From: Segatella copri DSM 18205
GTDB taxonomy: Bacteria; Bacteroidota; Bacteroidia; Bacteroidales; Bacteroidaceae
DNA: 64,000 nucleotides
Assembly: GCF_025151535.1 (NCBI RefSeq)
Contig: NZ_CP102288.1
Coordinates: 1,638,501 to 1,702,500 of the forward strand
Direction: 5' to 3'
The notes under the pieces were generated by a model that did not search any database, was not told the DNA's origin, and saw only the letters and a list, made by a program, of their open reading frames with translations. The position numbers were made by a program, and so were the translations under genes. Every line of letters begins with the position of its first letter. Position 1 is the stretch's first letter. Of the stretch, positions 54,189-62,074 are shown one piece after another.

Positions 54189-54276
54189 TACGGGCTGAAG
54201 GCCCAGAAGCTCCTAGCCCAGAGTATCACCCTGGGTATAAGCGCAATTAGCCTTGCGCCCTGTAGGGGCAAAAGCT
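54189..54276. repeat. Palindromic dispersed element, copy C
   Basis: TACGGGCTGAAGGCCCAGAA, CTAGCCCAGAGTATCACCCTGGGTATAAGCGCAAT in pieces, and GCGCCCTGTAGGGGCAAAAGC. It is close to copy D over about 88 bases. Confidence 0.85.
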
Positions 54277-54319
54277 TTATGTTTTGTCTGGAGTTTTAAA
54301 GCTTTTGCCCTTACAGACC

Positions 54320-54418
54320 GAAAAGATTTGCGTATTTTCAAATATTTCCACTAAAAAGATTTGCGTATTTTCTAATATTTTAGCTAAAAAGATTTGCGTA
54401 TTTTCTAATATTTTTGTA
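54320..54418. repeat. Three 33-bp tandem repeats before the AAA_14 ATPase
   Basis: Units starting at 54320, 54353 and 54386 share AAAAGATTTGCGTATTTTC and AATATTT. The third unit carries the TTTG of the promoter. Confidence 0.9.
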
Positions 54419-54424
54419 TTTTTG
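54393..54424 (+). promoter_or_regulatory. Promoter of the AAA_14/DUF4143 gene
   Basis: TTTG (54393-54396), 20 bases, TATTTTTG (54417-54424). The -33 box is within the third 33-bp repeat. Confidence 0.75.
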
Positions 54425-54482
54425 CACCGCCAAAAGGCATAAAATCAAGAAGTTAAAGATTTCGTAAACAATAGAAAATAAG

Positions 54483-55814
54483 ATGAATAGATTTTTTAAA
54501 CGAAAACTATATGATAGACTCCTGCAATGGAAGAATACGAGAAAGGGAGAAACAGCCATTCTCGTAGAAGGAGCACGTCGCGTTGGAAAGTCAACGCTGG
54601 TGAAGGAATTTGCTCAGAAAGAATATGAATCTTATATTCTCATTGACTTCAATAAGGCATCCAAGCGAGTTGTTTCACTATTTGACGATTTGATGGACTT
54701 GGATTTTATCTTCCTTCAGTTGCAAGCTATATATAATGTTTCTCTCGTAGCAAGGAAGTCTGCCATCATTTTTGATGAGGTGCAGGCGTGCCCTAAAGCA
54801 AGACAAGCCATCAAGTATTTGGTGGAGGATGGAAGGTATGATTATATAGAGACGGGGTCTCTTATCAGTATCACTAAAAATACGAAGGGCATTACCATTC
54901 CTAGTGAAGAGGAAAGAGTCGCCATGTACCCGTTGGATTACGAAGAATTTCGTTGGGCGATGGGAGATACGGCATCAATTCCTTTGCTCAAGCAATTCTT
55001 TGATAAACGGCTGATGCTAGGCCAAGCTCATCGAACAAAGATGAGGGAACTTCGTCTATATATGCTTGTTGGTGGTATGCCTCAAGCTGTAAATGAGTAT
55101 TTGGAGACAAATAATCTCAGTATGGTAGATTTGGTAAAGCGGGATATCATTCGTTTGTATCTAGATGATTTTCAAAAGATAGATCCCTCTCGCAGAATAG
55201 AACAGTTATTCTTGAATATTCCTGCCCAGTTGAATCAGAATAGTAATCGATATAAACCTTATTCTGTTGTGGGAAGTGTGGATACGGACAAACTCCAAGG
55301 ACTACTTCGAGAGATGGAAGATAGTAAGACTGTTTTGTTTGCTTATCATTCCAATGATCCCAATGTAGGGATGTCATTGCATCAAGACAATTCAAAGTTT
55401 AAACTGTTTTGTGCAGATACAGGTTTGTTTGTGACTTTGGCGTTTTGGGACAAGTCGTTTACGGAGAACGTGATTTATGAGAAACTGTTGAGTGACAAAC
55501 TTTCTGCCAATCTGGGCTATATTTACGAGAATCTGGTAGCCCAAATGTTGACGGCGAATGGTAACAAGTTGTTTTATTATTCGTGGGCTAAAGATGCAAC
55601 GCATAATTACGAGATTGATTTCCTTTTGTCTCGAGGAGCCAAGATTTGTCCGATAGAGGTGAAGTCATCTGGCTATAAAACTCATGCGTCGCTAGATGCC
55701 TTTTGCGATAAATACTCTAAGGTGGTGTCACAACGCTACTTGTTGTATACTAAGGATTTGACGAACGATGGCAATACCTTATTGCTGCCATTCTATATGA
55801 TTCCACTCATTTGA
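54483..55814 (+). CDS. ATP-binding protein (AAA_14 + DUF4143)
   Basis: 443 residues. The N-terminal ATPase domain has EGARRVGKSTLVKEF (Walker A near 29-39) and IIFDEVQACP (Walker B), followed by a sensor-like TGS. The C-terminal DUF4143 part has a PD-(D/E)XK-like segment (YEIDFLLSRGAKICPIEVKSS). The family is multicopy in Prevotella and Bacteroides, with no established role. An operon partner is not present. Its promoter lies in a set of 33-bp repeats. Confidence 0.88.
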   Translation: MNRFFKRKLYDRLLQWKNTRKGETAILVEGARRVGKSTLVKEFAQKEYESYILIDFNKASKRVVSLFDDLMDLDFIFLQLQAIYNVSLVARKSAIIFDEVQACPKARQAIKYLVEDGRYDYIETGSLISITKNTKGITIPSEEERVAMYPLDYEEFRWAMGDTASIPLLKQFFDKRLMLGQAHRTKMRELRLYMLVGGMPQAVNEYLETNNLSMVDLVKRDIIRLYLDDFQKIDPSRRIEQLFLNIPAQLNQNSNRYKPYSVVGSVDTDKLQGLLREMEDSKTVLFAYHSNDPNVGMSLHQDNSKFKLFCADTGLFVTLAFWDKSFTENVIYEKLLSDKLSANLGYIYENLVAQMLTANGNKLFYYSWAKDATHNYEIDFLLSRGAKICPIEVKSSGYKTHASLDAFCDKYSKVVSQRYLLYTKDLTNDGNTLLLPFYMIPLI

Positions 55815-55920
55815 TGGTAATATTCTTACGAAGAGTTTTTGGCAATAGGCCCACTCCATAGAAGATCTTCCAGAGGATTATCTCCCTACCGAAGATTCTT
55901 ATTATGAATTTGAGCCAGAA

Positions 55921-56003
55921 GATGTGAACAAAGAGAACTTATCCATAGCAGAAATGAGCGGCAAGAAACTCGACTGGTTCCGCAAGGTCTGTGCAGCGGT
56001 ACT
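55921..56003 (+). pseudogene. 83-bp conserved gene tail, copy 2
   Basis: Identical to 49924-50006. Here the frame continues upstream for about 20 codons rich in Glu, Asp and Tyr (EDLPEDYLPTEDSYYEFEPE) to an in-frame stop, with no ATG. It is the end of an unknown gene. Confidence 0.6.
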
Positions 56004-56009
56004 GTAGTC

Positions 56010-56145
56010 ACTTTTTCCGATTGTCTGCAATTCGTCCGCAACTTGCGGACAAATTCACTGATAGCACAATAACCATTGATATTCAACAAGTTGCAGCCAA
56101 TAAACGAAATCGTCTACAGCCTGTTGACGATTTCAAATTATTGGT
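56010..56145 (+). pseudogene. DUF1016 (YhcG) fragment, copy 2
   Basis: The frame FFRLSAIRPQLADKF, then DIQQVAANKRNRLQPVDDF, aligns with the copy 1 fragment at 49670-49855. No start and no nuclease half. Confidence 0.5.
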
Positions 56146-56175
56146 TCCTAACTCTAGTTCCGCATGTGGTTCAGG

Positions 56176-56262
56176 TACGGGCTGAAGGCCCAGAAGCTCC
56201 TAGCCCAGGGCATCACCCTGGGTATAAGCGCAATCAGCCTTGCGCCCTGTAGGGGCAAAAGC
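56176..56262. repeat. Palindromic dispersed element, copy D
   Basis: TACGGGCTGAAGGCCCAGAA, then CCCAGGGCATCACCCTGGG and GCGCCCTGTAGGGGC hairpins. It ends 22 bases before the MNT remnant. Confidence 0.85.
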
Positions 56263-56284
56263 CTTTTTAAAAAGGATATTAAGA

Positions 56285-56504
56285 ATGAAAACAAGAGAAG
56301 GCAAGAAACCAGCACCATGATGGCAGCGATGTAGATATCTATGTAGAAATGCCCCCTAAGTTTTTCCTGATAGTCCGTCTGAAGGCATACCTTGAAGCCC
56401 TTCTGGGTTGCCCTGTCGATATTATCCGAAAGCACCAGCACCTCAACCCCTTCCGGCTCAAAGAGATTGAGAAAGATGGGATTGAAGTGATAGCGGAGAG
56501 ATAG
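56285..56504 (+). pseudogene. MNT nucleotidyltransferase remnant with internal deletion
   Basis: It starts MKTRE (compare MKSRE of the intact MNT gene at 50830) but then shifts frame. The remainder reads HDGSDVDIYVEMPPKFFLIV and RLKAYLEALLGCPVDIIRKH to a stop, matching the second half of the MNT gene. About 35 codons including the GS motif are gone. Confidence 0.75.
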
Positions 56505-56505
56505 A

Positions 56506-56628
56506 TTAGGGACACCGGTAGATAAATATGTTGACTATGGTACTCAACAAGTATCTCCGTTCGGCATCCTTGCTCCTTATTGCCGCCATATTGTTGTGGC
56601 GCTGTTCTATGGTTAAACGGTCTGACAT
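56506..56628 (-). pseudogene. vsr remnant downstream of the McrC-like gene
   Basis: 40 codons on the reverse strand: MSDRLTIEQRHNNMAAIRSKDAE, then 16 unrelated residues and a stop. It begins 35 bases after the McrC-like stop, where a vsr gene would be the last member of the methyltransferase cassette. Confidence 0.85.
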
Positions 56629-56663
56629 TTTACTCTATCTTTTTTAAAAAGCCCTAAACAAAA

Positions 56664-59051
56664 CTATTTTCCCCTATACTCCATCAGTTTTTCTGCCGTT
56701 GTAAACATAGGCTCGCCAGGAACATAGCTTTGGAATTTCTTAAGATGCTCAGCCCTCATATCCTGCAACAATCTGCCGATATCAATATTGCCGATATTCA
56801 CCTCCTCATCAAAACGGAAGAAGAAGTAATTTCGCTTCGCACCATCATCGTCTCCCTCTACGGTTTCCATCGGATACCAGGTATTGCGCATTCTTTCTTC
56901 TGTCACCTTACTTGCCGTATCCTTTACGTGGAACACGTGATATTTACCCGTCTCCTCTGCACCATCGGTATAGAGAATCACGAAATGAATATTCTGCTTT
57001 TCGTAGAAATAGGCAGAATGGGCACCATCACGCGCCTCATCTTCCTTTAATTTCAGACGCACATTATAAACCAGACTACCCCTGTCGTTATTGCCCAGAA
57101 TCCACTTCAGATGCTCTTCTGATTTATAATAACCCACCAGGATGCCACGACTCAAATCACGCTCCAGATAATGCACAGTAAGCCATTGCGGTGAATTCAG
57201 AGGCTGCTCCATTTCCTGTTCCACAGCCGGTTTCAACACCTTCTCAGGGTCCTTACCCATGTTACACTTGTCGATGATGAAATCTTGCTTCAGCTCATTA
57301 AACTGCCCCTCCGTCTCTGTCCATTTATCTAAAGGACGGGCATAAGCAAAGTACACCTCCCTATCCTCACCATAAGGCTTAAACACCCTACCGTTCATCT
57401 CATAGAAGTGTTTCTGCATATACAACTCGCCATCAACGCCCAGTTTGGCTCTCATGGCATAGATGCAGTAGTTTTTCTGTATCACCTCCCTTATCTCGTT
57501 GCGGAAAATATCTCTCACCTTCCTCTTCCACTGCGCCTTTTCGTTTGCCTTATTTCGGGCATATAGGAAAAGCACATAAAGGAAATTGACATCATACTGC
57601 GAAAGGAAGAGCGTATCGCGGTCGAAGAGCCTGTCAGGAAACTGATACGAAACCGTCGTACAGTGCTCCCCATTACCATTATAATGCTTGCGGATATTCT
57701 TCTCCCCTGCATTATACCGGTGATCATCATACACGAAACCACTGATAAAGAAGTTAGGAATCACGTCATACCCCTCTGTAGCTCCGATATCCTGCAAATG
57801 GATATCCCTGAAGCTCTCCCTGTCCTTCGCCCTGTTTTTTTTGTCTTCATCATCAAAGGCGGTATCATCAGAGAGGAACAGATTGATGTTCCACTGAATC
57901 ACATTCCGGGCATAAGTATATTGCTTGTAGATAGATTCCGAAGTAAGCGGATGTCCGTTCTTATAATACTTGCTGTCGCCGATATAATATACCTCTCTGC
58001 TGGCCTGCGCATCATTCGATGTAAGAGCCAGGTCGGTATAGAGATGGTCCACCCGCTTGCCGTCCTTCTGGTCAGCAAGTCCCTTAGGAATATCGGTATG
58101 AGGCGTACCAATCAGGTCGTCAATCATAGCCTCGAACACGATATTGAAATTCTTGGCAAGAATATATTCCTGAGCATGCGCATTGATGGCGATGCGATAA
58201 GAATTCTCGAAGAAGGCATAGCACATATCCCAGAGCTGCAGCGCCTTATCCGAAAAATACTTATACTTAATCTGCATGAGTCTCATCTTGCCCATGCCCT
58301 TCAGATATTCCTTAAACTGCTTACCCGTAATCAGTTCATACTGGATATTGATAGGCGTTTGGAAACCATATTCAGCATTCAGATAGTTCAGAATGCTATA
58401 GTAGATGATAAACAGCTCCTCCTCATAGTTCACGATGCGCTTTTTATTGACAAGTTTCAGATACACAGGCGCTCCGTTTCCCTGCATGAAGGCAGAAGAA
58501 TGACTGATGGTTTTCGTCCAGTTAATCTTATTGTTGCCACGGTGCAGATTCTTGACGGTAAAGAGCACGAAGTCACGGTTCTCCTGATTAAACCTGATCA
58601 GCGAAAGAACGATGTCGAGATAAGTATTCGTATGCTGCCGCTTACCCTTTCCTGTTCGGGTGATGTGTTTGTAGAGGATAGCCTTGCTGGTAGGATTAGC
58701 CTTATAGAACACGCTCAGTGCCCTATATACCCAGACCGAGAATTCGTAGATGAATTTACGGTACTCCCGGCTCAGTTTTTTCTGCTCCTGAGGCGTCAAC
58801 ACCTGTTCTGGGCATACCGTTTCCCCATCCTCCAGCGTTACGCCAGCCAGCACCTCCTTTTTCTTTTGAGGATCATCCTTCAAGAGCACCTTTGGCAGGA
58901 TAAATACACAATCTCTCAGCTGTGGATTATAGAAATAACCCACATACTGCACGCTCACCTTCTTGTCCACATCCTGCAGCACATAAATGTCCTTCAGAAT
59001 CTTCTCTACAGCTGAGCTTTCGTACTGATGTTCCTCAAATAGAATATACAT
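56664..59051 (-). CDS. McrC-like DUF2357 / PD-(D/E)XK nuclease subunit
   Basis: 795 residues. The N-terminal half contains a DUF2357-type region with IYEFSVWVYRAL and long basic helices. The nuclease region lies at about 305-365: FEAMIDDLIG with the conserved Glu, VDHLYTDLAL with the metal-binding Asp, and YIGDSKYY as the D-x-K variant of (D/E)xK. The arrangement matches McrC/LlaJI R2-type subunits, which cut DNA when driven by a McrB GTPase. The C-terminal 300 residues are unassigned. Its ATG overlaps the stop of the McrB-like gene, so the two are translationally coupled. Confidence 0.8.
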   Translation of the reverse strand: MYILFEEHQYESSAVEKILKDIYVLQDVDKKVSVQYVGYFYNPQLRDCVFILPKVLLKDDPQKKKEVLAGVTLEDGETVCPEQVLTPQEQKKLSREYRKFIYEFSVWVYRALSVFYKANPTSKAILYKHITRTGKGKRQHTNTYLDIVLSLIRFNQENRDFVLFTVKNLHRGNNKINWTKTISHSSAFMQGNGAPVYLKLVNKKRIVNYEEELFIIYYSILNYLNAEYGFQTPINIQYELITGKQFKEYLKGMGKMRLMQIKYKYFSDKALQLWDMCYAFFENSYRIAINAHAQEYILAKNFNIVFEAMIDDLIGTPHTDIPKGLADQKDGKRVDHLYTDLALTSNDAQASREVYYIGDSKYYKNGHPLTSESIYKQYTYARNVIQWNINLFLSDDTAFDDEDKKNRAKDRESFRDIHLQDIGATEGYDVIPNFFISGFVYDDHRYNAGEKNIRKHYNGNGEHCTTVSYQFPDRLFDRDTLFLSQYDVNFLYVLFLYARNKANEKAQWKRKVRDIFRNEIREVIQKNYCIYAMRAKLGVDGELYMQKHFYEMNGRVFKPYGEDREVYFAYARPLDKWTETEGQFNELKQDFIIDKCNMGKDPEKVLKPAVEQEMEQPLNSPQWLTVHYLERDLSRGILVGYYKSEEHLKWILGNNDRGSLVYNVRLKLKEDEARDGAHSAYFYEKQNIHFVILYTDGAEETGKYHVFHVKDTASKVTEERMRNTWYPMETVEGDDDGAKRNYFFFRFDEEVNIGNIDIGRLLQDMRAEHLKKFQSYVPGEPMFTTAEKLMEYRGK

Positions 59052-61519
59052 TATTCGTTCTCCGTATTATTATTTTGCCACTTCATAATTCTGTTCAGAA
59101 AGTCAACCAGTCTCACTGTATTGACCTGTTCCCCTTCCTCATCATAGAAATCAGCGAAGGCAAGGTCTTTTTCTGTTTTCTTGCCATTCTTTTCCTCCTG
59201 ATAAGTAAAGAGCGAAGCATCCTCAAAACCATAGTCCTTGAAAACATCGTTCCAGAGATAGAATATCACCTTACCCACCAGTGTATCAGCCGTGATGATG
59301 GTAGGCTTCTCGTCAGTCTCATTTGCCTTCTCAGACGGCTTGCAGAAGAAATAGCCCAACTGCTTATCGGCGCTGGATGTCATGGAAGCGATGATTTCAT
59401 TCACCTTCTGGATAAAGTTCCACCAGGAGAGCGTTGTATTCTCGTCTATTATCTTTACAGGCTCTCCGTTCGCATCCTTTATCTGGATATTCCAGCCCAG
59501 TTCCTCGCCGTTCTCCTTCTTGCCTTTCTTAATCTTGATATACTTCCAGTCCCAGCGGCGCTTAAAGGCAGAGTCGATTGGGAAGAGACTCTGGTCGCTG
59601 GTGTTCATGGTTGCCAGAATGCTCATGTTAGGCGGCAGGGCCATAAAGCCAAACCAGTCTCTATCAGGGTATCTGTCCTTGCCCTCCTTATCCAGGCCGA
59701 ATCTCTTGTTCATAGACGCAGCATACCCTGGGATACGGAGTTCTTTCAGATGTTCAGCTATATCCGTATCAGCCTTGATAGGATAAGTACTCCATCCGTC
59801 GTCGCTTCTATCCAGCAGCTGGAAGATGTCACCAAAAACCTGGGCACAGTTACCTCGGTTAATCTCCTCGATAACCAGGGCAATTTCCTTCTCAGGGTTC
59901 ATCCAGGCTTGCTTGTAAGCCTCCAGGAAAGCCTGCTCCACAAACTCATAAGTCAGGCACTGGGAGTCCTTTATCTTATGTGGCTTGTAGCAGCCTACAA
60001 ATGTAGCATAGTCGCTATCAGGATGGAAGGTAGTACGGATGCAGGTAATCTTTCCTTCATCCTCTTCCTTCTTGATAGTATGCGATTTACCGGTACCAGG
60101 AGCACCATAGTAGATGATTTGGCGAGGGGTGAAATCTCCGAATTTCAGGGATTTATCCTTGTCCTCTATCTTCTTAACATCTATATTCTGTTCATTTGTC
60201 CTGCTATCAAGTTCGTATAATCTATAGCTGTTATTATCTATTTCTATCAAATATTTGTCGCCGTATATCTCGTTGATATTATTAGCAAATATTTCCAATG
60301 ATGGCAGAGTTTGCTCCTTAAAGAAACAGTATTCATTCCCTTTGAGGAACCATGTTATTGAAGTATCACAATCATCTTGATGTCTATAGTCCGTAACTGA
60401 CTTTAGACTCTCAACTTTTTTACCGAAACGACAAGATTTAAATCCAACAGTCACTGTGTTAAAATTTAACCGTTTTTCAAGTTTGCTCAGATTTTCATCA
60501 TATTTCAGGATAACTTTTAAAACGAATCCCCAAAAGTCGACAATATTGTTTGTCTCCTTCAATAATTTTCTTCCTACTTGAATGTCATTTTTAGGGTTTT
60601 TATCAGAGCTAACGCCAACTTCTAGGTAATCCACAAAGTTTTTATAATTTGATATAGATGCAGACCATGCGTTACCTTGTTTTTTGTTTGCTTCTAAAGG
60701 ACATACCAGTTCATAGATTTTTTTTATAGACCATCGATCTATAACATCAAACAAACTGCTTTTATGGGCAACATCCTGAACTATTTGTATAACTTCCTCA
60801 TGAAAAGGATGAGTGTAGGCATATTGCTTACAGGACGAATCTGCAAGTCCTGTAGATTTCAGGTACTCATAGAACATCTCTTTCTTTTTGTCTATATCTT
60901 TTTCAAGATAACTGTCCATTAAACACTTTTCGTTTTCCAATCCGAAAGTATCGAAAAACTCTTTTTTATTGTTTCTATCCATAAAACTAAAGATTTGCTT
61001 GGCGTTTATTTTTGTTGTTGACAATGTTCCCTCCTTTGAAAAAGAAAGAACTTTAGAGTAGCGGTTGATATAATTACGTACAATATCATCATTATTCTTT
61101 GCCTCATCATGGAAACAATTATGATAAGCTGTAGCATAATCACAACCTGGGTGTTTAGACACATAATCATAGAGTGTCTTTATCAAATATGTAGGGCACT
61201 CTAAATCCTTAAATCCATCACTAGCCACATAGGGATTCGGGATATAATAACGATTAATCCATAATTCCAAATATCTATGAGCTTCCGTTTCATCAATATC
61301 ATGATCGAATCTAGGATAATACATACCATCTTCTGCCTCACAATACAGCGCCAACTGACAAGCTAACTGATATGGCGTATGAAAGAATTCTCCATTCCAT
61401 TTGTCTTTCATGGAATTTCTGAACTGGGATATAGGCATAACTTCATGAGGCAATGAATTTGCTAATTCCATCACCGTTTTAGGAGTACCATTTCGCCATC
61501 TACATATTATATCTGCCAT
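59051..61519 (-). CDS. McrB-like AAA+ motor subunit
   Basis: 822 residues. The N-terminal 440 residues are unassigned and probably hold the DNA-recognition part. The AAA+ domain has Walker A GAPGTGKS at 472-479, Walker B VIEEINRGN near 549-557, the MNTSDQS signature (McrB-type MNTxDxS), and SAFKRRWDW with arginine fingers. McrB proteins use GTP to translocate DNA for McrC. The adjacent methyltransferase suggests the recognition domain is tuned by modification. The gene overlaps its neighbours by a few bases. Confidence 0.88.
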   Translation of the reverse strand: MADIICRWRNGTPKTVMELANSLPHEVMPISQFRNSMKDKWNGEFFHTPYQLACQLALYCEAEDGMYYPRFDHDIDETEAHRYLELWINRYYIPNPYVASDGFKDLECPTYLIKTLYDYVSKHPGCDYATAYHNCFHDEAKNNDDIVRNYINRYSKVLSFSKEGTLSTTKINAKQIFSFMDRNNKKEFFDTFGLENEKCLMDSYLEKDIDKKKEMFYEYLKSTGLADSSCKQYAYTHPFHEEVIQIVQDVAHKSSLFDVIDRWSIKKIYELVCPLEANKKQGNAWSASISNYKNFVDYLEVGVSSDKNPKNDIQVGRKLLKETNNIVDFWGFVLKVILKYDENLSKLEKRLNFNTVTVGFKSCRFGKKVESLKSVTDYRHQDDCDTSITWFLKGNEYCFFKEQTLPSLEIFANNINEIYGDKYLIEIDNNSYRLYELDSRTNEQNIDVKKIEDKDKSLKFGDFTPRQIIYYGAPGTGKSHTIKKEEDEGKITCIRTTFHPDSDYATFVGCYKPHKIKDSQCLTYEFVEQAFLEAYKQAWMNPEKEIALVIEEINRGNCAQVFGDIFQLLDRSDDGWSTYPIKADTDIAEHLKELRIPGYAASMNKRFGLDKEGKDRYPDRDWFGFMALPPNMSILATMNTSDQSLFPIDSAFKRRWDWKYIKIKKGKKENGEELGWNIQIKDANGEPVKIIDENTTLSWWNFIQKVNEIIASMTSSADKQLGYFFCKPSEKANETDEKPTIITADTLVGKVIFYLWNDVFKDYGFEDASLFTYQEEKNGKKTEKDLAFADFYDEEGEQVNTVRLVDFLNRIMKWQNNNTENE

Positions 61520-61521
61520 AA

Positions 61522-62073
61522 TTATTCGTTTTCAGGATCGTAATATACTTTGGCATACATTTCTGAATCATTTTCACCCATCTTGGTAAGCATCAGGAAT
61601 GTTACTTCAGGTATAGCGATACGCCTTATTAAATTATACGTATAAGCTTTGGGAGCTTTATTTATATCAGGATTAGAACGTTTATACGTCAATTCCTGAG
61701 CGTAAACTCTTCCATTTTTGTCATTTAGCCTTTTTCTTGTCAGGTCAAAGTTCAATTCTTCAGGAAGCAGTTTAACCTCTTCGTATAGAACTCTCCATGT
61801 ATCAAGACTCACTTCATTCCTATAGTTGAATCTGTGGTTTATGTATTCCTGCTTTACAGAATCCAAATAATCCAAGACTTCATCTCGCATTAATACACAA
61901 TGTACATCAAAGGCTTCAACTCCAAAGAAAGAAAAGATATCAGGATCATTCTTACTTCCCAGATAAAGACTGGCTTCTCCATTACCAGTGCCAGCTTTGT
62001 TGTCTTTAACAAAGCTGTCAACCAGTCGGATGGAAGCCCAGTCATCTATATATCTAAATATACGATTTGCCAT
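61522..62073 (-). CDS. Unknown 183-residue subunit of the methyltransferase-McrBC cassette
   Basis: 183 residues, no signal peptide, no membrane segment. Visible features: RYIDDWASIRLVDSFVKDN near the N-terminus, GNGEASLYLGSKNDPDIFSF, FDVHCVLMRDEVLDYLDS, and a basic LTRKRLNDKNGR segment. I do not recognise the family. It lies 1 base after the methyltransferase stop and 2 bases before the McrB-like start, so it must be co-translated with the cassette. It could be a specificity or regulatory subunit, as extra small genes are in BsuMI- and LlaJI-like systems, but that is inferred. Confidence 0.75.
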   Translation of the reverse strand: MANRIFRYIDDWASIRLVDSFVKDNKAGTGNGEASLYLGSKNDPDIFSFFGVEAFDVHCVLMRDEVLDYLDSVKQEYINHRFNYRNEVSLDTWRVLYEEVKLLPEELNFDLTRKRLNDKNGRVYAQELTYKRSNPDINKAPKAYTYNLIRRIAIPEVTFLMLTKMGENDSEMYAKVYYDPENE

Positions 62074-62074
62074 A

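Noticed and set aside
57663..59015. 450-codon forward frame opposite the McrC-like gene
   Set aside because: A shadow frame; the reverse-strand product has nuclease motifs and is coupled to the McrB-like gene.
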